Origin: Pseudomonadota bacterium | Lineage (GTDB): Bacteria > Myxococcota_A > Polyangia > Polyangiales > Polyangiaceae | DNA length: 64,000 nucleotides | Assembly: GCA_023423895.1 (NCBI GenBank) | Contig: JAFAER010000057.1 | Span: 1 to 64,000, forward strand | Direction: 5' to 3' | In this document: piece after piece, positions 60,728 through 64,000 of the stretch | Layout of the letters: the number at the start of each line of letters is the position of its first letter | How positions within the stretch are numbered: position 1 is the first letter of the stretch | Program-made: the position numbers and the translations under genes | Notes under the pieces: model-generated | The model's database searches: none | Told to the model about the DNA's origin: nothing | What the model saw: the letters and a program-made list of their open reading frames with translations, nothing else

Positions 60728-61396
60728 TCAGTGGACACCGCTCGAGATGAACCGCGCGAGCAGGACCGCCCCGATCACGGCGAAGACAACGGCCACGGCG
60801 ACGCACGTCGCGAGCTCCGTGCGACTCAGCTCACGGATGCGCCGGCCCACGCCCGTCGTCACTTCGCGTTCCGTTCGCCGCTTGCGTGGCGCCGGCGTTC
60901 CCGATGTGTACCCCAGCGAATCGATCGCGCGCGGGGACCATGCGAGGACCGGTGTTCGAGGCCGCCCCTGTCGCGCCATGGGGACCGTCGTGGTTTGCTT
61001 GAGAGCTACGACGACCGACTCCGTCGGCAGCATCACGTCCCTCGACTTCGGCGGCAGATGCGGTCCGACATGGACGCTCGCCGCGAGCGCACCTCTCGAG
61101 GTGAGCTCGGGATCGTTGGCGGGCTGCCCCCTCCACTCCCGGTTGGGCATGTGCGGGTCGCTGACCGACGTGAGCGTCAGGTCGATCGCGACCGGGCGGT
61201 CGCTTTGACTCATCGCCCGCCTCACTTCGCTCGGTTCGTACGGCATACGGGCGCGAACGATGTCCTCGACGTTCGTCTCCGGAATCGTTCGCTCGTCGGC
61301 GACGAACAGGTCGGCGTCCGTCGTGACATGTGCAGCCTCGTCGCCCCTGTCACGCGCTGGCTGACCGGTCGGGTCGGTGTCGTGATCCGTCCTCAT
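60728..61396 (-). CDS. C-terminally anchored membrane protein, function unknown
   Basis: 222 residues from ATG 61396 (MRTDHDTDPTGQPARDRG); the frame upstream has shadow-like composition. No signal peptide. A single hydrophobic helix at the very C-terminus (ELATCVAVAVVFAVIGAVLL, about 197-216) with only a few residues after it makes this a tail-anchored protein with a long hydrophilic cytoplasmic part (rich in Arg, Pro, Thr, Asp). Thr-Pro and Arg-Thr-Pro-like sites are frequent, so it may be a kinase substrate, but this is guesswork. Confidence 0.65.
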   Translation of the reverse strand: MRTDHDTDPTGQPARDRGDEAAHVTTDADLFVADERTIPETNVEDIVRARMPYEPSEVRRAMSQSDRPVAIDLTLTSVSDPHMPNREWRGQPANDPELTSRGALAASVHVGPHLPPKSRDVMLPTESVVVALKQTTTVPMARQGRPRTPVLAWSPRAIDSLGYTSGTPAPRKRRTEREVTTGVGRRIRELSRTELATCVAVAVVFAVIGAVLLARFISSGVH

Positions 61397-61922
61397 CGGC
61401 TGCCCCAGTTCAGAACGGCGGAAGATCCAACGACGCGCCGTGCCGCTGGCCGCGCGCTCACATCGCTCTGATCGGACTTCGCTTCCTTCCTCATGAGCAT
61501 CGAGTGGCCCTTCCCTCCACCGACTTCGCTGATGGCCGTGAGCGGCTGCGCACTTCCTATTCGAAGCGTTCAGACGATTCGGCGGAACGACCAGCGCGGA
61601 TGCGCTGGTGCTGACGACGGAGAAACGTGCTCCTTCGCTTGGTCTTGCCGCACGCGCGGCTCTCCGGGTCGCGCCGGAACGGCGACCGCTGCCCCCTTTC
61701 GGACGACTTCCCCAGAAGCCCCCCTTCTCACGTTCATACCAGAAGGCTCGCGCCGTGCGCACGGGAAACAGTCGCGCGTGCCGGACTGAACGATCGGGCG
61801 AACGCTGCCGAGATGGGCTTTGGTGTGGGAGGAATGAACGCCCCGCTCGCACACGCCCGATCGCTGGCCCCGGTTCCCACCGCTACACGGTCCATCCACG
61901 GAGGGAGCAGCAAACCGGGACG
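61397..61922. other. Gene-poor spacer, 526 bp
   Basis: Between the tail-anchored protein and the secreted protein at 61923, both minus strand. I see no frame with coding character, no clear repeat and no strong hairpin. Confidence 0.5.
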
Positions 61923-62918
61923 CTACATCCCTATCCAGCCCGTCGCCTCGTTCAGCGGGAGCTTGGTCTGCACGCCGGGCCACGCGACGATCGGATAGTG
62001 AACCGGGACGCTGCGCTCGGCGAAGAGCCCGGCCTTCAGATTGCCGCCGCCGACGGTGATGTCGAGCGAGCGTTTGAGCCAGTAGCTCGCGCTTTGGCTC
62101 GCGGGGTAGTAGGAGATCGCGCCTTCGAACGGCGCCGAGGTCTTTACGATCTCGAGCGTGCCCTGGACGCCGGCGGTCCACCCCGGGGTGCCCGTGCCCG
62201 CGAGCACGACGCCGTAGAGCGCGGAGGACGGCGTCATCTTCGCATACGCCTGGCCGCCCTCCATCGTCCAGGCCTGCGCCTGCAAGCCGAGCGCGCCGGA
62301 GATCTGCACGCTGATGCTGACCGGGATCGGTCCGATCGGGATCGTGCCGGCGAACACGGTGATGTACGGCGCGGGGAAGGCCTGGGCGACCTGGGTGATC
62401 GGCGTCGGCCCGCTGTTGCCGTAGAGCTTCATGCCGCCGACCCACAGACCCGAGTCGGTGCCGCCGCCGCTCGAGGAGCCCCTCCACGCCGAGCTCTGCG
62501 CCCTGACGATGTGGAGCGTCTTGTCGAACACCGTGGCGTCGACGAACGCCTCGTGGGCGACCGAGACGGAGGTACCGCTCGCTGCACACCATGTGGCGTG
62601 CAGCGACTCGTACTGCTGCTCGCAGAACCTCCTCTCGAGCGGCCCGAGCGGGAGGCCGAAGTCGTTTTTCGTCGAGCTGCACTGCGCAGGGTCGCTCGTG
62701 GCGCACATCTTGGCGTAGTTCGAGCCCGTCGCGTACGAGCCGATCGAGTACGCGCCGCCAAAGGTGAAGGCGCCGCTGCCGGTGTAGCCGCTGTTGGCGG
62801 TGACGAAGGAGCCGACGCCCGTCCCCCGTACGTTCAGCATGCCCGCTTCCGCGGGCGCCGCGGCAACGATTGAGAGGAAGGCGACGGAGAGAGCGATACG
62901 GGTACGCATTGGGGACAT
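61923..62918 (-). CDS. Secreted protein of unknown function
   Basis: 331 residues. Type I signal peptide (MSPMRTRIALSVAFLSIVAA, cut after APAEA), no lipobox Cys. ATG 62918 is used; ATG 62909 is possible and the AGGAG site favours neither strongly. Mature domain: small polar, Gly/Ser/Tyr-rich strands (GSFVTANSGYTGSGAFTFGG), five or so Cys in the first half (MCATSDPAQCSSTKND, RFCEQQYESLHATWCAASG), then hydrophobic strands (PIPVSISVQISGALGLQAQA). No family recognised. It follows the HEAT-repeat gene by 36 bases and is probably cotranscribed. Confidence 0.78.
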   Translation of the reverse strand: MSPMRTRIALSVAFLSIVAAAPAEAGMLNVRGTGVGSFVTANSGYTGSGAFTFGGAYSIGSYATGSNYAKMCATSDPAQCSSTKNDFGLPLGPLERRFCEQQYESLHATWCAASGTSVSVAHEAFVDATVFDKTLHIVRAQSSAWRGSSSGGGTDSGLWVGGMKLYGNSGPTPITQVAQAFPAPYITVFAGTIPIGPIPVSISVQISGALGLQAQAWTMEGGQAYAKMTPSSALYGVVLAGTGTPGWTAGVQGTLEIVKTSAPFEGAISYYPASQSASYWLKRSLDITVGGGNLKAGLFAERSVPVHYPIVAWPGVQTKLPLNEATGWIGM

Positions 62919-62954
62919 GATCTCCTGGAGAGCGAAGACGGTTGATGGTCGAGG

Positions 62955-64000
62955 TCAGGAAGGGGGACGAGAGAGGGCCGCGGTGGCGGCGTCGCGCACG
63001 TCCGCGCTCGAGTCGTGGGTCGCGGCCCAGCCGAGGAGGTCGGCGACCTCGGGCGCCGTGTCGAGCGCCGAGGCGAGGGCGCGGATGACGGCCACGCGGA
63101 CGACCGGCACCTCCTCGTGCTGGAGGACGAACGAGAGCTGCTGCACGAAGGGAGCCACCGGCTGGTGGAAGAGCGCATCGGCTGCGGCGAGGCGAACGCG
63201 GGGCTCGCGGTCCGCGAGGGACACCGCGAGCCCCGCGCTGGCACGCGGATCGATCATGAAGCGCAGGGCGGTGATCGCGGCTGCACGAACCAAGCTGTCG
63301 CCGTCGGCCGCGAGCGGGAGGATCGCGGTCAACGTCCGGACGATGCCCGCGTTGCCGAGCGCGTCGAGGCAGAGGATCTTCTCGTCCGGTGTCGTGGCCG
63401 CGCGGAGGCGCGCGACGAGCGCATCGACGGCCTCCGCGCCCTCTCCGTCACCCGCTCGATGCAGCTGAGCGCCGAGGGCGAGCGTCGCCGCGGACGCGAT
63501 CTCGGGATCGCTCGAGCGCGCGGCGTCGCGAAGCGCTCCGCGCGCCTCGGCGGTTGCCTCGCCCATCCCGAGCGCCATCGCAGCTCCCTGCCTCGTCTCC
63601 CGGGGCAGGTCCGACGCGGAGAGCACATCTCCGAGCGCGCGGTGCGCCTCGGGTGTCCCCGCGCCGCCGAGGGCGCCCAAAATCGAGCGGGCCTCGGGGC
63701 CGGTGGGCGCCCGGCGGAGCGCGGCGCGCGCCTCCGCGATCGTCTCCGGCCGAACGCGGAAGAGCGATGCCATCTGTACGACGGCGCGCGCCTGCTCGGC
63801 GGCGCCTTCGCGCGCGGCGGCGGCATGGAGCGAGCCGAAGTCGACTCCATGGGTCATCGACTCGTCCGCCGCTTTCCGGGCCCGCTTCGCCGCCTCCACG
63901 AGCCCGTCGGCGTCGGGATCGAAGGCGTCGCGCGCCGCCTCGAAGCTGCCGACGAGCGCCGCGCTCGACGACGTCGCGACCAGCTTCGCCGTGGCGCTCG
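62955..64000 (-). CDS. HEAT-repeat protein, 3' part
   Basis: The frame is open to the window edge, so the gene begins beyond 64000; about 347 residues are visible. They form tandem helical HEAT/PBS-lyase-like repeats of ~35 residues (RSILGALGGAGTPEAHRALG, LCLDALGNAGIVRTLTAILP, AAITALRFMIDPRASAGLAV, RVRLAAADALFHQPVAPFVQ, VVRVAVIRALASALDTAPEV). Such repeats act as protein-binding scaffolds. The N-terminus, and hence any signal peptide, is not in view. An internal GTG at 63899 is not the start. Confidence 0.85.
   Translation of the reverse strand, partial: SATAKLVATSSSAALVGSFEAARDAFDPDADGLVEAAKRARKAADESMTHGVDFGSLHAAAAREGAAEQARAVVQMASLFRVRPETIAEARAALRRAPTGPEARSILGALGGAGTPEAHRALGDVLSASDLPRETRQGAAMALGMGEATAEARGALRDAARSSDPEIASAATLALGAQLHRAGDGEGAEAVDALVARLRAATTPDEKILCLDALGNAGIVRTLTAILPLAADGDSLVRAAAITALRFMIDPRASAGLAVSLADREPRVRLAAADALFHQPVAPFVQQLSFVLQHEEVPVVRVAVIRALASALDTAPEVADLLGWAATHDSSADVRDAATAALSRPPS

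Noticed and set aside
1..64000. tRNA, rRNA or riboswitch genes
   Set aside because: No tRNA cloverleaf, rRNA signature or known riboswitch core was recognised by reading both strands. A covariance-model scan would be decisive and was not possible here.

Overview
The window is about 68-70% GC by eye, with a strong G/C third-codon bias. It is packed with predicted lipoproteins whose mature ends carry Asp/Gly/Ala-rich linkers. It also encodes a membrane Ser/Thr kinase, an FHA-type sigma-54 activator, RCC1 and collagen-like lipoproteins and IgGFc-binding-domain proteins. This combination points to a myxobacterium, probably of the Polyangiales/Sandaracinaceae-Labilithrix type; that placement is inference from gene content, as no rRNA is present. 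Housekeeping functions are few: the 3' part of gcvP at the left edge and gdhA near 60 kb.

Layout. 0-8 kb: gcvP end, a LuxR-type regulator and a 1,701-residue lipoprotein. 8-18.4 kb: secreted enzymes and surface proteins on the minus strand (astacin protease with FG-GAP repeats, M23 peptidase, a frameshifted collagen/S74-chaperone protein, two near-identical beta-helix lipoproteins flanking an unknown lipoprotein). 18.5-26 kb: regulation and signalling (WYL regulator and GST sharing a palindromic operator, Ser/Thr kinase divergent from an FHA sigma-54 activator, a PEGA-like membrane protein, a MerR regulator behind a repeat-rich leader). 26-34.5 kb: an ECF sigma factor, its membrane partner and a five-gene lipoprotein cassette. 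34.6-38 kb: three exported proteins. 38.3-47.3 kb: a rearranged zone with fragments of one lipoprotein gene, a second repeat family and orphan lipoproteins. 47.3-50.1 kb: a paired M16 peptidase-like operon. 50.2-56.9 kb: a second copy of the five-gene cassette. 57-64 kb: a collagen-like glycine-rich lipoprotein, gdhA, a tail-anchored protein, a secreted protein and a HEAT-repeat protein that runs off the window.

The strongest candidate for an undescribed system is the duplicated cassette. In both copies the gene order is Cys-rich lipoprotein, propeller-like 'DVW' lipoprotein A, 'DVW' lipoprotein B, RCC1 lipoprotein, IgGFc-binding-domain lipoprotein. Most junctions overlap by four bases (ATGA/GTGA), so the products are probably made in fixed proportion and may form one surface complex. 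Copy 1 lies directly behind an ECF sigma factor and a single-pass membrane protein; copy 2 lies behind inverted repeats. No function is known to me for this set. Surface adhesion or recognition is inferred only from the domain types.
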